Origin: Geodermatophilaceae bacterium
GTDB taxonomy: Bacteria; Actinomycetota; Actinomycetes; Mycobacteriales; Geodermatophilaceae
NCBI GenBank assembly: GCA_013812385.1
Contig: JACCTM010000429.1
Coordinates: 1 to 6,115 of the forward strand
Length of the DNA: 6,115 nucleotides
Direction: 5' to 3'
The notes under the pieces are model-generated. The model saw only the letters and a program-made list of their open reading frames with translations, had not been told where the DNA came from and searched no databases. Made by a program: the position numbers and the translations under genes. Positions 1-5,310 of this stretch are shown piece after piece (within the stretch, counting starts at the first letter, position 1; each line of letters starts with the position of its first letter).

Positions 1-500
1 GATCAGATGTCACCGGATCACGCGGCAGTCCCGCCCGCCCGGGCCGCCTCACCCGGGCCGGGCGCGCCGACCGCCGCCAACTCCTCGGGCTCGACGAACG
101 CCACCACGAACTCCAAGCCGCCCAACACCACCGTCACCACTGGCTCGAGACCCACGCCGACACCCTCGCCTACCGCGACCACCTCGCCATCCAGGTCACC
201 GCCCGTCGGGTTGCGCTCGGCGCAGCCGCCACCAGTGCCGCACCCCGCCACCTCGTCGACCTGCTCGGCCCCGTCCCAAGGGTCGAGACCGATCGCGCCC
301 GATGGGCGAAGCTCGCCGGCCGGGCCGAGGCCTACCGAGAGGAATGGGGCATCGAGCCCGAACGACTGCGAGAACCCCCCGTCGACGGCACCCAGTACCG
401 CCACTGGCAGGCGGCGGTGAAGAGCATCGACCTGATCAGGCGCCTCGACGCGCCCCACATCGATCGAGGACTCGACCGCGGCCTCGGCATCGGTCTGTAG
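1..500 (+). CDS. 3' end of a gene, C-terminus resembling MobF/TrwC-type relaxases (5' end outside window)
   Basis: An open frame runs without a stop from position 3 to the TAG at 498-500. The first two bases belong to an upstream codon, so only the last 165 residues are seen. Third codon positions are overwhelmingly G or C, and the opposite-strand and other-frame readings give low-complexity Pro/Arg-rich proteins, so this is the genuine frame. The product is a charged, helical, Arg/His-rich segment. Near the C-terminus it has a short LGPVPRVETDRARWAKLAGR block followed by EAYREEWGIEPERLREPP and a YRHWQAAVKSIDLIRRLD helix. From memory, this LGP...W...A.R.E.YRE.WG pattern occurs in the C-terminal tail of actinobacterial conjugative relaxases and related plasmid mobilisation proteins. 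The relaxase and helicase domains themselves lie outside the window, so the family call is inference. It could instead be another large helical protein. A 149-bp gap separates it from the DUF402 gene. Confidence 0.5.
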   Translation, partial: SDVTGSRGSPARPGRLTRAGRADRRQLLGLDERHHELQAAQHHRHHWLETHADTLAYRDHLAIQVTARRVALGAAATSAAPRHLVDLLGPVPRVETDRARWAKLAGRAEAYREEWGIEPERLREPPVDGTQYRHWQAAVKSIDLIRRLDAPHIDRGLDRGLGIGL

Positions 501-540
501 AGCCACCGGGGATCGTGACCGAGGCGCGAGACAGCAGCAC

Positions 541-590
541 GGTCCACCCCGCCCACCAGGGGGCGGCGGCGGCCCGACGGGGGCATCCCC
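541..590 (+). other. GC-rich hairpins downstream of the relaxase-like gene
   Basis: A perfect 6-bp stem (549-554 with 561-566, 6-nt loop) is followed by a 4-bp G/C stem (580-583 with 587-590, 3-nt loop). They lie 40-90 nt after the stop at 500. No U-run follows on the + strand, so this is not a canonical intrinsic terminator. It may only be an effect of local G+C content or part of a Rho-dependent stop. Confidence 0.15.
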
Positions 591-611
591 AAAACACAAC
601 CAGGAACTGTT

Positions 612-653
612 ATGAAGGCGCGGCCTAACGGCACATCGGGGATACCGCCGTGA
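612..653 (+). CDS. Possible 13-codon leader ORF coupled to the DUF402 gene
   Basis: An AGGA (602-605) precedes ATG at 612 by 6 nt, a better ribosome-binding context than that of the downstream gene. The ORF encodes MKARPNGTSGIPP and stops with TGA at 651-653. That stop overlaps the GTG start at 650-652 in the arrangement GTGA, which is typical of translational coupling. The peptide has no run of a single regulatory amino acid, so attenuation is not suggested. The simplest reading is a leader that brings ribosomes to the weak GTG. It may equally be chance. Confidence 0.25.
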   Translation: MKARPNGTSGIPP

Positions 654-1228
654 ACACGTCGGCTTCTCCGCGCGGGCGCTTCTCTCCACGCAATACGGTT
701 GTTGACGTGGAGGTGATCGAGGTGGCGTTTTGGAAATGGCCCCATGTGCGCCACTACCACCACCACCTGCGACTACTCGGCGAGGACGAGAACGCGGTCT
801 GGGGCGTCTGTGAGGCCGGCGAACATGTGCGTCGAGGTGGCGCATTCGCGTTCGTGCGCCCGCACGACTACCTCATGGCTATCCCGCGGGTGGGCTGCTG
901 GTCGGCGCTCTGGTACCCACCCGACGACCTCGATCGCGAGGTGTACGTCAACGTGAACAGCAGCCCGGTCTGGACCGGCGACCACGTCGACATCATCGAC
1001 CTCGACTTCGACCTCCTACGCATGAGGGACGGTTCGGTCAACATTCTGGACGAAGACGAGTTCGAACAACATCGGCTCGAATTTGCCTACCCCGCCGAGA
1101 TTGTCGCCGAAGCTCAGCGCGGTCTCGCCGTGCTCACTGAGACTGTCGGCAGGCCAGATGAACCCTTCGACCGCGCTTGGCACGACTGGTACACGCGATG
1201 CTTCGGAGTGCCGCCTTCGGTCGGGTGA
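650..1228 (+). CDS. DUF402 domain protein (FomD/Ntdp-type nucleoside di-/triphosphate phosphatase family)
   Basis: This 192-residue protein has the hallmarks of DUF402 (PF04167). They are a VYVNVNSSPV strand (residues 98-107), then DHVDIIDLDFDLLRMRDG (111-128), then the acidic NILDEDEFEQH block (131-141) and a C-terminal helix. Characterised relatives are staphylococcal nucleoside tri- and diphosphate phosphatase and the fosfomycin-pathway protein FomD. They hydrolyse a nucleotide phosphate bond using divalent cations held by the Asp/Glu residues of these blocks, all of which look intact here. The protein is cytosolic, with no signal peptide or membrane segment. The GTG at 650 has only a weak GGGGAT upstream. 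Alternative in-frame GTGs at 707 and 713 would remove a non-conserved, Ser/Arg-rich N-terminus of about 20 residues. The family call is firm; the actual substrate cannot be told. Confidence 0.85.
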   Translation: MNTSASPRGRFSPRNTVVDVEVIEVAFWKWPHVRHYHHHLRLLGEDENAVWGVCEAGEHVRRGGAFAFVRPHDYLMAIPRVGCWSALWYPPDDLDREVYVNVNSSPVWTGDHVDIIDLDFDLLRMRDGSVNILDEDEFEQHRLEFAYPAEIVAEAQRGLAVLTETVGRPDEPFDRAWHDWYTRCFGVPPSVG

Positions 1229-1360
1229 GGCAGGGCGTCGAAGCGCCAGAGAGTCCTGGCTACTCCTCGGTTGGCGCCTGCGTCCTAACGCAATGCCTCA
1301 CCTCGCGCCTGCCCCTGATCGCCGGGACGGCGTCACCGTGCGGGCACGTCAGGGATGGCC
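1229..1360. other. Convergent intergenic gap with weak hairpins
   Basis: These 132 bp separate two genes that converge. A 6-bp stem (1243-1248 with 1272-1277, 23-nt loop) and a 5-bp stem with a 4-nt loop (1279-1283 with 1288-1292) are visible. Neither has a T-run on either strand. A transcription end is expected here from the gene arrangement, but no clear intrinsic terminator is seen. Confidence 0.2.
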
Positions 1361-1804
1361 TCAGCAGTCGGTGCGCACTAACCGATCGGCCCTCGAACGC
1401 CGTCGGAGCTGAACGAGTGCCACGAGGAGCATCGAGGGAACGAACGCGACACCGAACATGAACATGAGCCCGCCGCCGATGTTTGCTCCGTCAACCGCCG
1501 CTGTCATTACTCGATACGCGAAGCCAAGGAAGATGCCGAGACATGCGAGCGGCACTGCAGCCCGGGCGTCGCGGCGCTCGAGAGCCCCTCGTCCCGGCGG
1601 CGAGAGGAAGAGCACGGAACAACCAACGAGCACGAGAGTCGCCAGCATGCCGATCAGCTGCCCGTGGTCCTCCGCGAAGCGTGGCGCCCGGAACATGTAG
1701 TCGGACCCGTCAGCCTCGGAGAGGTCGCCGATGAGCCACCAGGCGGTGACGGGGAGGGCGAGCAGGTAGACGCTGAGCCCAGTCCAGGCGGCACGTCGAC
1801 TCAT
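1361..1804 (-). CDS. Hypothetical integral membrane protein with four predicted helices
   Basis: This 147-residue protein reads from ATG at 1804 to TGA at 1361-1363. A GTG directly in front (1807) is an alternative start. Four hydrophobic stretches are seen at about residues 8-26, 48-67, 82-102 and 110-133. Positive charges lie at the extreme N-terminus (SRR), after helix 2 (RGALERRDAR) and at the C-terminus (RRRSR). By the positive-inside rule this places both ends in the cytoplasm. An acidic/aromatic loop (about 27-47) would lie outside, and helix 4 is Gly/Met/Phe-rich. No catalytic or transport motif is recognised and no family is named. The gene is convergent with the DUF402 gene. The upstream sequence has only a poor GGA as ribosome binding site. 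Confidence 0.7.
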   Translation of the reverse strand: MSRRAAWTGLSVYLLALPVTAWWLIGDLSEADGSDYMFRAPRFAEDHGQLIGMLATLVLVGCSVLFLSPPGRGALERRDARAAVPLACLGIFLGFAYRVMTAAVDGANIGGGLMFMFGVAFVPSMLLVALVQLRRRSRADRLVRTDC

Positions 1805-1894
1805 CACGAGTCCAGTATCGAACGCCGGCCAGGGTTTGGCATGAGGAGTAGCCCCTACCGCCGGCTCCGAGCGCAGGTGACCTCGTCGCGCGGG

Positions 1895-2039
1895 CTAGCG
1901 ATTCGGATCGAGGAGATCCATCGCCTGTTCTCGAGCCCTCCTGCCGGAATCGAGCGGCACCGTCGTTGTAACCCATGAGGTCTGCCGTCTCAGCAAGGGC
2001 GTCGAGACGATCTGCCGCGTCGGCAAGTTCGGCGATGGC
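1895..2039 (-). pseudogene. Frameshifted remnant of a small helical protein gene
   Basis: On the minus strand, one frame from about 2039 reads AIAELADAADRLDALAETAD, then LMGYNDGAARFRQE, with strongly G/C-biased third positions. It then turns into nonsense that would overlap the membrane-protein gene. The next frame, entered by skipping one base at about 1937 (a CCC run on the + strand), continues AREQAMDLLDPNR and stops at TAG (1895-1897). The composite is a regular amphipathic, coiled-coil-like helix ending in a natural-looking C-terminus. This suggests a real small gene with a one-base insertion, or a sequencing error. No good start is visible: the only ATG in the first frame is at 1976, and the ATG at 2050 is in the other frame. 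The function is unknown. It is transcribed away from the kinase gene. Confidence 0.4.
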
Positions 2040-2044
2040 TCGGC

Positions 2045-2794
2045 GTGCATGCTGGTGGGGTGCCGGCCGGCCTCGATGGGAACCCGAACCCGATCGTCAG
2101 TCCTGCGAGAGCAGCCTTGATCACGCGCGTCGCCGAAGATGTTGCGGAGATCGCTGGTCACCGGACGCTCGTCGCGGTGGACGGTGCCAGCGGAACCGGT
2201 AAGTCAACCTTCGCCGACGAACTCGCCCGCACGTTGGAGACGGCAGGGAGGATCGTCATGCGAGCGAGCGTCGATTCCTTCCATCGTCCACGCGCCGAGC
2301 GATACCGCCTGGGGAACGACTCGCCCGAGGGCTACTACCGAGACTCCCACGACCTGGCGGGCCTACGCGACAAGCTGCTCGAGCCGTTCGCCGCAGGCTT
2401 CGGATCGGTCCCACTCGCGATCTTCGATGAACCCTCCGACACGCCGCTCGAGGTCGTCGAGGAGGCAGTGCCCGCCGAGGCGATCCTCCTTGTCGATGGG
2501 TTGTTCCTCCACCGTCCGGAACTCGTCGAGTGTTGGGATCTCAGCGTGTACCTCCTCGCCGACGGGCGCCGCGAGGCCTCCTGGCAGGACTACCTGACCC
2601 GAGATCTCCCCGAAGATCCGAACGCGCGAGCAGACGAGATCGATCAACGCGTGACCCGCGCCCGTCGGCGCCGCTACGTCGAGGGCCAAGCCTTGTACGA
2701 ACGCGAAGCGGGACCCCTCCATCAGGCCAACCTCGTGATCGACAACGACGACCTCGCTCACCCAGAGCTGAGCGTGCGTCCGCCCTCACGCTGA
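2045..2794 (+). CDS. Uridine-kinase-like P-loop nucleoside kinase
   Basis: This 249-residue protein belongs to the uridine kinase/phosphoribulokinase branch of P-loop kinases. It has a Walker A motif GASGTGKST at residues 47-55. The substrate-side DSFHRPRAERYR block (77-88) is comparable to the DSFY region of uridine kinases and is followed by SPEGYYRDS (93-101). A hydrophobic strand ILLVDGLFLHRPEL (147-160) is Walker-B-like, and an Arg-rich lid (RARRRRYVEGQALY) precedes VIDNDD. Such enzymes transfer the gamma-phosphate of ATP to a nucleoside or similar small molecule in the cytosol. The exact substrate is not evident, and many actinobacterial homologues are annotated only as uridine kinase-like. 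The start is uncertain. GTG at 2045, GTG at 2060 or TTG at 2117 are possible, and the first 20 or so residues are Gly/Pro/Asn-rich and unlike the family, so a later start is likely. The gene appears monocistronic. Confidence 0.85.
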   Translation: MHAGGVPAGLDGNPNPIVSPARAALITRVAEDVAEIAGHRTLVAVDGASGTGKSTFADELARTLETAGRIVMRASVDSFHRPRAERYRLGNDSPEGYYRDSHDLAGLRDKLLEPFAAGFGSVPLAIFDEPSDTPLEVVEEAVPAEAILLVDGLFLHRPELVECWDLSVYLLADGRREASWQDYLTRDLPEDPNARADEIDQRVTRARRRRYVEGQALYEREAGPLHQANLVIDNDDLAHPELSVRPPSR

Positions 2795-2909
2795 TTGCGG
2801 TGCCACCAAACGCCGGGTGGGAGGTCGAAGGGTGACGCCATCGGCGACGGTCAACTGGAGCCGTTGGCGCAGCGTGGTCGGCGAGGCGCATGCGGGTCGG
2901 CCGGTCACC
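2795..2909. other. Convergent gap between kinase and VOC genes
   Basis: This is a 115-bp gap between two stop codons. A 5-bp CCACC/GGTGG stem (2803-2807 with 2816-2820) lies 9 nt after the kinase stop and lacks a T-run. Nothing else is recognised. Confidence 0.2.
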
Positions 2910-3254
2910 TCAGGGGCAGACGGGGGCGCCGCCGAAGCCGATTTCGTTGCCATCGGGGTCGTGGAAGGTGACCTTGCGGACGCCGTTGTCGTAGGTCTCC
3001 CGCTTCGTGGGTTCGATCCCACGGGCGACAATCCGGTCCACGACGGTGTCAAGGTCGTCCACGAAGACCGTGACGGCCCCGTGGCCGGCGTTCTCCGGCT
3101 GCTCCTCGACGGCGATGGAGCGGTTCTCGGCGAGCTCCCAAACCTCTTCGGTGTCGTGAGCCACGAAGGAGGGCTCACCGAGGAGTCGCACATACCACGC
3201 CTTCGCGGCCTGAAAGTTCCGCACGTGGATCTCAGCGAAGAGCGCGAGTGCCAT
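2910..3254 (-). CDS. VOC (glyoxalase/bleomycin-resistance fold) family protein
   Basis: This 114-residue protein has the single-domain vicinal-oxygen-chelate layout of two beta-alpha-beta-beta-beta modules. The first strand AEIHVRNFQAAKAWYVRLLG (7-26) is the classic start, with His10 and an 'AxxWYxxLLG' helix. The second module begins HGAVTVFVDDLDTVVDRIVARG (58-79) and ends TFHDPDGNEIGF (96-107). His10, His58 and Glu104 occupy the usual metal-ligand positions, so a metal-dependent small-molecule enzyme or binding protein (dioxygenase, glyoxalase or resistance type) is plausible. Members often act as dimers. The ATG at 3254 is chosen because family similarity begins there; the longer in-frame extension to 3422 is Arg/Ser/Pro-rich and not conserved-looking. 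No good Shine-Dalgarno precedes it. The upstream small ORF ends only 4 nt away, allowing reinitiation. Confidence 0.85.
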   Translation of the reverse strand: MALALFAEIHVRNFQAAKAWYVRLLGEPSFVAHDTEEVWELAENRSIAVEEQPENAGHGAVTVFVDDLDTVVDRIVARGIEPTKRETYDNGVRKVTFHDPDGNEIGFGGAPVCP

Positions 3255-3258
3255 CCGA

Positions 3259-3573
3259 TTATCGTACGACCGCGCCTTCGCCCAACGCCCGATCGTCGGT
3301 CGAGGTACACGCCACGAGCGCCCACAGCCCGCATCCCTGGACCGTCGTGCGCGTGATGTCCCCCGAACGCCGGGAGGGAGCGGCGCTCTCAGTCCGAACT
3401 TTTCGGCCACGAGCGCCAGCACTGACAGGCGGCAACTGTTGCCTCGCTACCGACCGTGCAGTGCGACCAGCCTTCGCAAGCGCTGTCTGCCGGCCAATGG
3501 AATGCTGCGCTTCGGGGTGCCCGCACAGGGGACACGAGGCAGTGCTCGACTCGTCAGGCTGCGTGTCGGCCAT
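3259..3573 (-). CDS. Doubtful small protein with N-terminal Cys/His cluster
   Basis: ATG at 3573 opens a 104-residue frame that ends in TAA four nucleotides before the VOC start. The N-terminus holds a compact Cys-Pro-Leu-Cys-Gly-His cluster (residues 14-19) and a further His24, which could bind one zinc ion. A TAGAAT hexamer on the minus strand (3603-3608) lies 30 nt upstream and an AGGCTGG sits 5 nt before the start. The first 28 codons and the last third have G/C-rich third positions. The middle does not, and it looks non-coding or decayed. The VOC-frame extension in the same DNA contains LALVAEKFGLRAPLP, so frames are mixed here. The most cautious reading is a poorly conserved or degenerate gene upstream of the VOC gene. 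If it is not a gene, 3255-3633 is a 379-bp gap with no other recognised content. Confidence 0.3.
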   Translation of the reverse strand: MADTQPDESSTASCPLCGHPEAQHSIGRQTALAKAGRTARSVARQQLPPVSAGARGRKVRTESAAPSRRSGDITRTTVQGCGLWALVACTSTDDRALGEGAVVR

Positions 3574-3633
3574 CCTGCCAGCCTGACATCGCCGGAGTCA
3601 CAATTCTATCCCTTATCGCTGCCGGCCCTCCGC

Positions 3634-3789
3634 CTACTTCGGCATGACGATCACCTTGGCCTCGATCGTGACGTCGTCTCCGCTCTGCATATGGAGCACG
3701 ACCCGCTGGTGACCCTCGGCCGAGCGCTCCTCGTCGATGTCCAAGATTGAGGGCTCTTCGCGTTGGAGTCTCGATGGCCGGGCGGTCAT
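3634..3789 (-). CDS. Short hypothetical protein or 3' remnant next to the IS110 element
   Basis: This 51-residue frame runs from ATG at 3789 to TAG at 3634-3636. From codon 15 on, nearly every third position is G or C, and the product is well ordered. An acidic ILDIDEERSAEGHQ segment is followed by two alternating hydrophobic strands, RVVLHMQSG and DVTIEAKVIVMPK, giving a beta-hairpin C-terminus. The first dozen residues are less convincing and no Shine-Dalgarno precedes the ATG. The frame stays open up to a GTG at 3843 but is not protein-like there. The coding signal fades toward the IS110 side, which fits a gene whose 5' part was lost when mobile elements entered. A complete short gene is also possible. 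No family is recognised. Confidence 0.45.
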   Translation of the reverse strand: MTARPSRLQREEPSILDIDEERSAEGHQRVVLHMQSGDDVTIEAKVIVMPK

Positions 3790-3853
3790 CGATGGGGGAT
3801 GAAATGCTGGTTGGTGCCGTCCGGGCGTGGCCACCGTCCCCACTGTGAAGCCG

Positions 3854-3863
3854 GCGAGCTCGC
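3854..3863. repeat. Perfect 10-bp palindrome GCGAGCTCGC
   Basis: This is a perfect dyad in the non-coding stretch between the small minus-strand gene and the IS110 element. It could be an operator-like site or chance in G+C-rich DNA. No regulator is encoded nearby. Confidence 0.2.
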
Positions 3864-3915
3864 TTGGAGTCTGGTGCGGGGTCCGGGGGATCGCTGATTG
3901 TTGCTTCGAGCACGA

Positions 3916-3924
3916 ACCCCAGTA
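3916..3924 (+). repeat. Left copy of 9-bp direct repeat ACCCCAGTA
   Basis: It is identical to 5302-5310 and flanks the IS110 transposase on its left. It may be the recombination core/target duplicated at element ends, or chance: a 9-bp match between two flanks of about 150 bp is not very rare. Confidence 0.4.
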
Positions 3925-3949
3925 TCCGTTTCGTTGAGGTCCCTCCCCG

Positions 3950-3960
3950 GTCGGTGCCCA
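3950..3960 (+). repeat. Left subterminal inverted repeat of the IS110 element
   Basis: GTCGGTGCCCA matches the reverse complement of 5280-5290 at 10 of 11 positions. It also forms the 5' arm of the local hairpin at 3950-3973. Confidence 0.45.
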
Positions 3961-3973
3961 TCAGATCACCGAC
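3950..3973 (+). promoter_or_regulatory. Hairpin just upstream of the IS110 transposase ribosome binding site
   Basis: GTCGGTG (3950-3956) pairs perfectly with CACCGAC (3967-3973) around a 10-nt loop. It ends directly before the Shine-Dalgarno at 3974. In RNA it could modulate translation, or it could be one stem of a guide RNA reaching into the left end. Confidence 0.4.
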
Positions 3974-3981
3974 AGGAAGGA
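3974..3981 (+). promoter_or_regulatory. Ribosome binding site fixing the transposase GTG start
   Basis: AGGAAGGA lies 6 nt before GTG at 3988. It decides for this start over the out-of-frame ATG at 3983 and over the longer upstream open frame reaching 3898. Confidence 0.75.
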
Positions 3982-3987
3982 CATGAC

Positions 3988-5216
3988 GTGGAACGGATTC
4001 GAGACCGGGTTGCGGGACTCGATGTGCACCGAGACACGGTGGTGGCGTGTCTCCGCCTCCCGGACGGGAAGAAGGTCGAGACGAGGAAGCGGTCGTTCTC
4101 CACGATGACCGCTGGCATCGCTGAGCTGGGTTCCTGGCTTGCGGCGAACACCGTGTCGACGGCAGTGATGGAGGCAACCGGGGTGTACTGGAAGCCGGTC
4201 TACTACGGCCTGGAAGACATCGTTGAGGAGGTGTGGCTGGTCAACGCCCACCACGTGAAGCGAGTCCCTGGCCGCAAGACCGACCTGTCCGACGCCGAGT
4301 GGCTGGCCGATGTCGCCGCCCACGGGATGGTCCGAGCGAACTTCGTGCCGCCACCCCCGATCCGGGAGCTGCGGGAGCTGACCCGATACCGCAAGACCCA
4401 GATCGACACCCGGGCCCAAGAGATCCAGCGGCTCGACAAGCTCCTCCAAGACGCCGGCATCAAGCTGACGTCGGTGGCATCGCGAACCTGGTCGCAGTCG
4501 ACGGCGGCGATGATCGAGGCGCTCATCGCCGGCGAACGCGACCCCGAGATCCTCGCTGATCTGGCCAAGAGCAGGATGCGGCCGAAGAAGGAACAGCTCG
4601 CCCAGGCCCTGGTCGGCCGCTTCGGAGCGCACCACGCCGTGGTTGCTCGTCAGATCATCGATCACCTGGCCAGGATCAACGACAGTGTCAACGGGCTCAA
4701 CGGCGAGATCAGCGACCGGCTGAAGCCCTTCTCGGGAGCGATCGACCTGCTGTGCGGTATCCCGGGCTGGGGGCGGACCACCGCCGGGTGTTCATCGCCG
4801 AGACCGGCGGCGATATGGCGGTGTTCCCTACCGCCGGCCAACTCGCGGCTTGGGCTGGAATGGCGCCCGGCAGCCACGAATCGGCCGGCAAGCGGCGCGG
4901 CACCGGTGCTGTTCACGGCAACCGGTGGCTGGGTCGAGCGCTCATCGAAGCCGCCCGGGCCGGTGCCCGCACCAAAGGCACCTACCTGGCCGCGCAGTAC
5001 CGGCGTCTGGCCGCACGCCGGGGACCGAACCGGGCGGCCGTCGCAGTCGCCCACAGCATGGTCGTGTCGGCTTGGCACATGCTCACCACCGGCGAGACCT
5101 ACCGAGAGCTGGGCGGCGACTACTACACCCGCCGTGACCCCGAACAGCAAGCCCGCCGGCTCACCCAACAACTCGAAAGTCTCGGCTACACGGTCACCGC
5201 CACCCCAGCCGCCTGA
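3988..5216 (+). pseudogene. IS110-family transposase/recombinase, interrupted by one frameshift
   Basis: The protein would be about 409 residues, a normal family length. The N-terminal RuvC-like DEDD domain is complete: Asp12 in GLDVHRD, Glu62 in VMEATGVYW, and Asp99 and Asp102 in KTDLSDAEWLAD. A helical region follows (about 115-235). The C-terminal IS116/IS110/IS902 domain begins at about residue 255 with GIPGWGRTTA. After codon 267 (GGG, 4786-4788) the conserved reading continues one base back with VFIAETGGDMAVFPTA, WAGMAPGSHESAGKRRG (Ser299 at the expected serine position), and on to TGA at 5214-5216. Without the shift, the first frame stays open to 5319 but yields unrelated sequence and loses the serine domain. 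Family proteins use both the DEDD site and the serine for recombination guided by a bridge RNA, so this copy is probably inactive unless the shift is a sequencing error or ribosomes slip there. Confidence 0.85.
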
Positions 5217-5217
5217 C

Positions 5218-5261
5218 CTTCCTCGCATCTCAGCGCTCCTCGCGGCGTCGCCCCGAGGAAG
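5218..5261 (+). ncRNA. Stem-loop after the transposase stop, in the position expected for an IS1111-type bridge RNA
   Basis: CTTCCTCG (5218-5225) pairs perfectly with CGAGGAAG (5254-5261) around a 28-nt loop, starting two bases after the stop codon. A second weaker pairing, CTGGG with CCCAG (5279-5283 with 5304-5308), reaches the candidate right end. In IS1111-type elements the guide RNA is encoded downstream of the transposase, so this is the natural place to look. A plain transcription-ending or stabilising hairpin is equally possible, although no U-run follows. No guide complementarity could be shown by eye. Confidence 0.25.
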
Positions 5262-5279
5262 AGCAACGCGCCCGAACGC

Positions 5280-5290
5280 TGGGTACCGAC
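5280..5290 (+). repeat. Right subterminal inverted repeat of the IS110 element
   Basis: TGGGTACCGAC is the partner of 3950-3960 in inverted orientation, with 10 of 11 matches. It lies 11 bp inside the right ACCCCAGTA copy, compared with about 25 bp on the left. Confidence 0.45.
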
Positions 5291-5301
5291 GAACGCATTT
5301 C

Positions 5302-5310
5302 ACCCCAGTA
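5302..5310 (+). repeat. Right copy of 9-bp direct repeat ACCCCAGTA
   Basis: It is identical to 3916-3924 and is the candidate right boundary of the IS110 element. The ISL3-type leader begins shortly after it. Confidence 0.4.

Larger units (their letters stand above)
3916..5310 (+). mobile_element. IS110-family insertion sequence, possibly IS1111-like (ends are candidates)
   Basis: The element is recognised by its DEDD transposase. Its ends are proposed from two repeat pairs. The 9-mer ACCCCAGTA occurs directly repeated at 3916-3924 and 5302-5310, outside the coding region on each side. Inside those lies an inverted repeat with 10 of 11 matches, at 3950-3960 and 5280-5290. Subterminal inverted repeats are a known trait of the IS1111 subgroup, whereas classical IS110 elements lack terminal repeats. 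The span of about 1.39 kb fits the family. Family elements are mobilised by a bridge RNA encoded in a non-coding end. Here the left (about 63 bp) and right (about 85 bp) non-coding ends between repeat and gene are both short. Either the RNA is compact, it overlaps the gene, or the true ends lie further out. Confidence 0.5.

Noticed and set aside
18..845. Long minus-strand open frame opposite the relaxase-like and DUF402 genes
   Set aside because: The product is Gly/Arg/Pro-rich low complexity with no motif. The + strand frames carry the proper codon bias and a recognised domain.
2803..2820. CCACC/GGTGG stem after the kinase stop as a terminator
   Set aside because: The stem is only 5 bp with an 8-nt loop and no T-run on either strand.
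3006..3023. T-arm-like tRNA motif: CGTGGG, TTCGAT loop, CCCACG on the + strand
   Set aside because: It lies within the VOC coding sequence (encoding the ARGIEPTKR region), and no acceptor, D-arm or anticodon stem can be placed around it.
3255..3422. N-terminal extension of the VOC protein to a GTG at 3422
   Set aside because: The added 56 residues are Arg/Ser/Pro-rich and not part of the fold; the family pattern begins right after ATG 3254.
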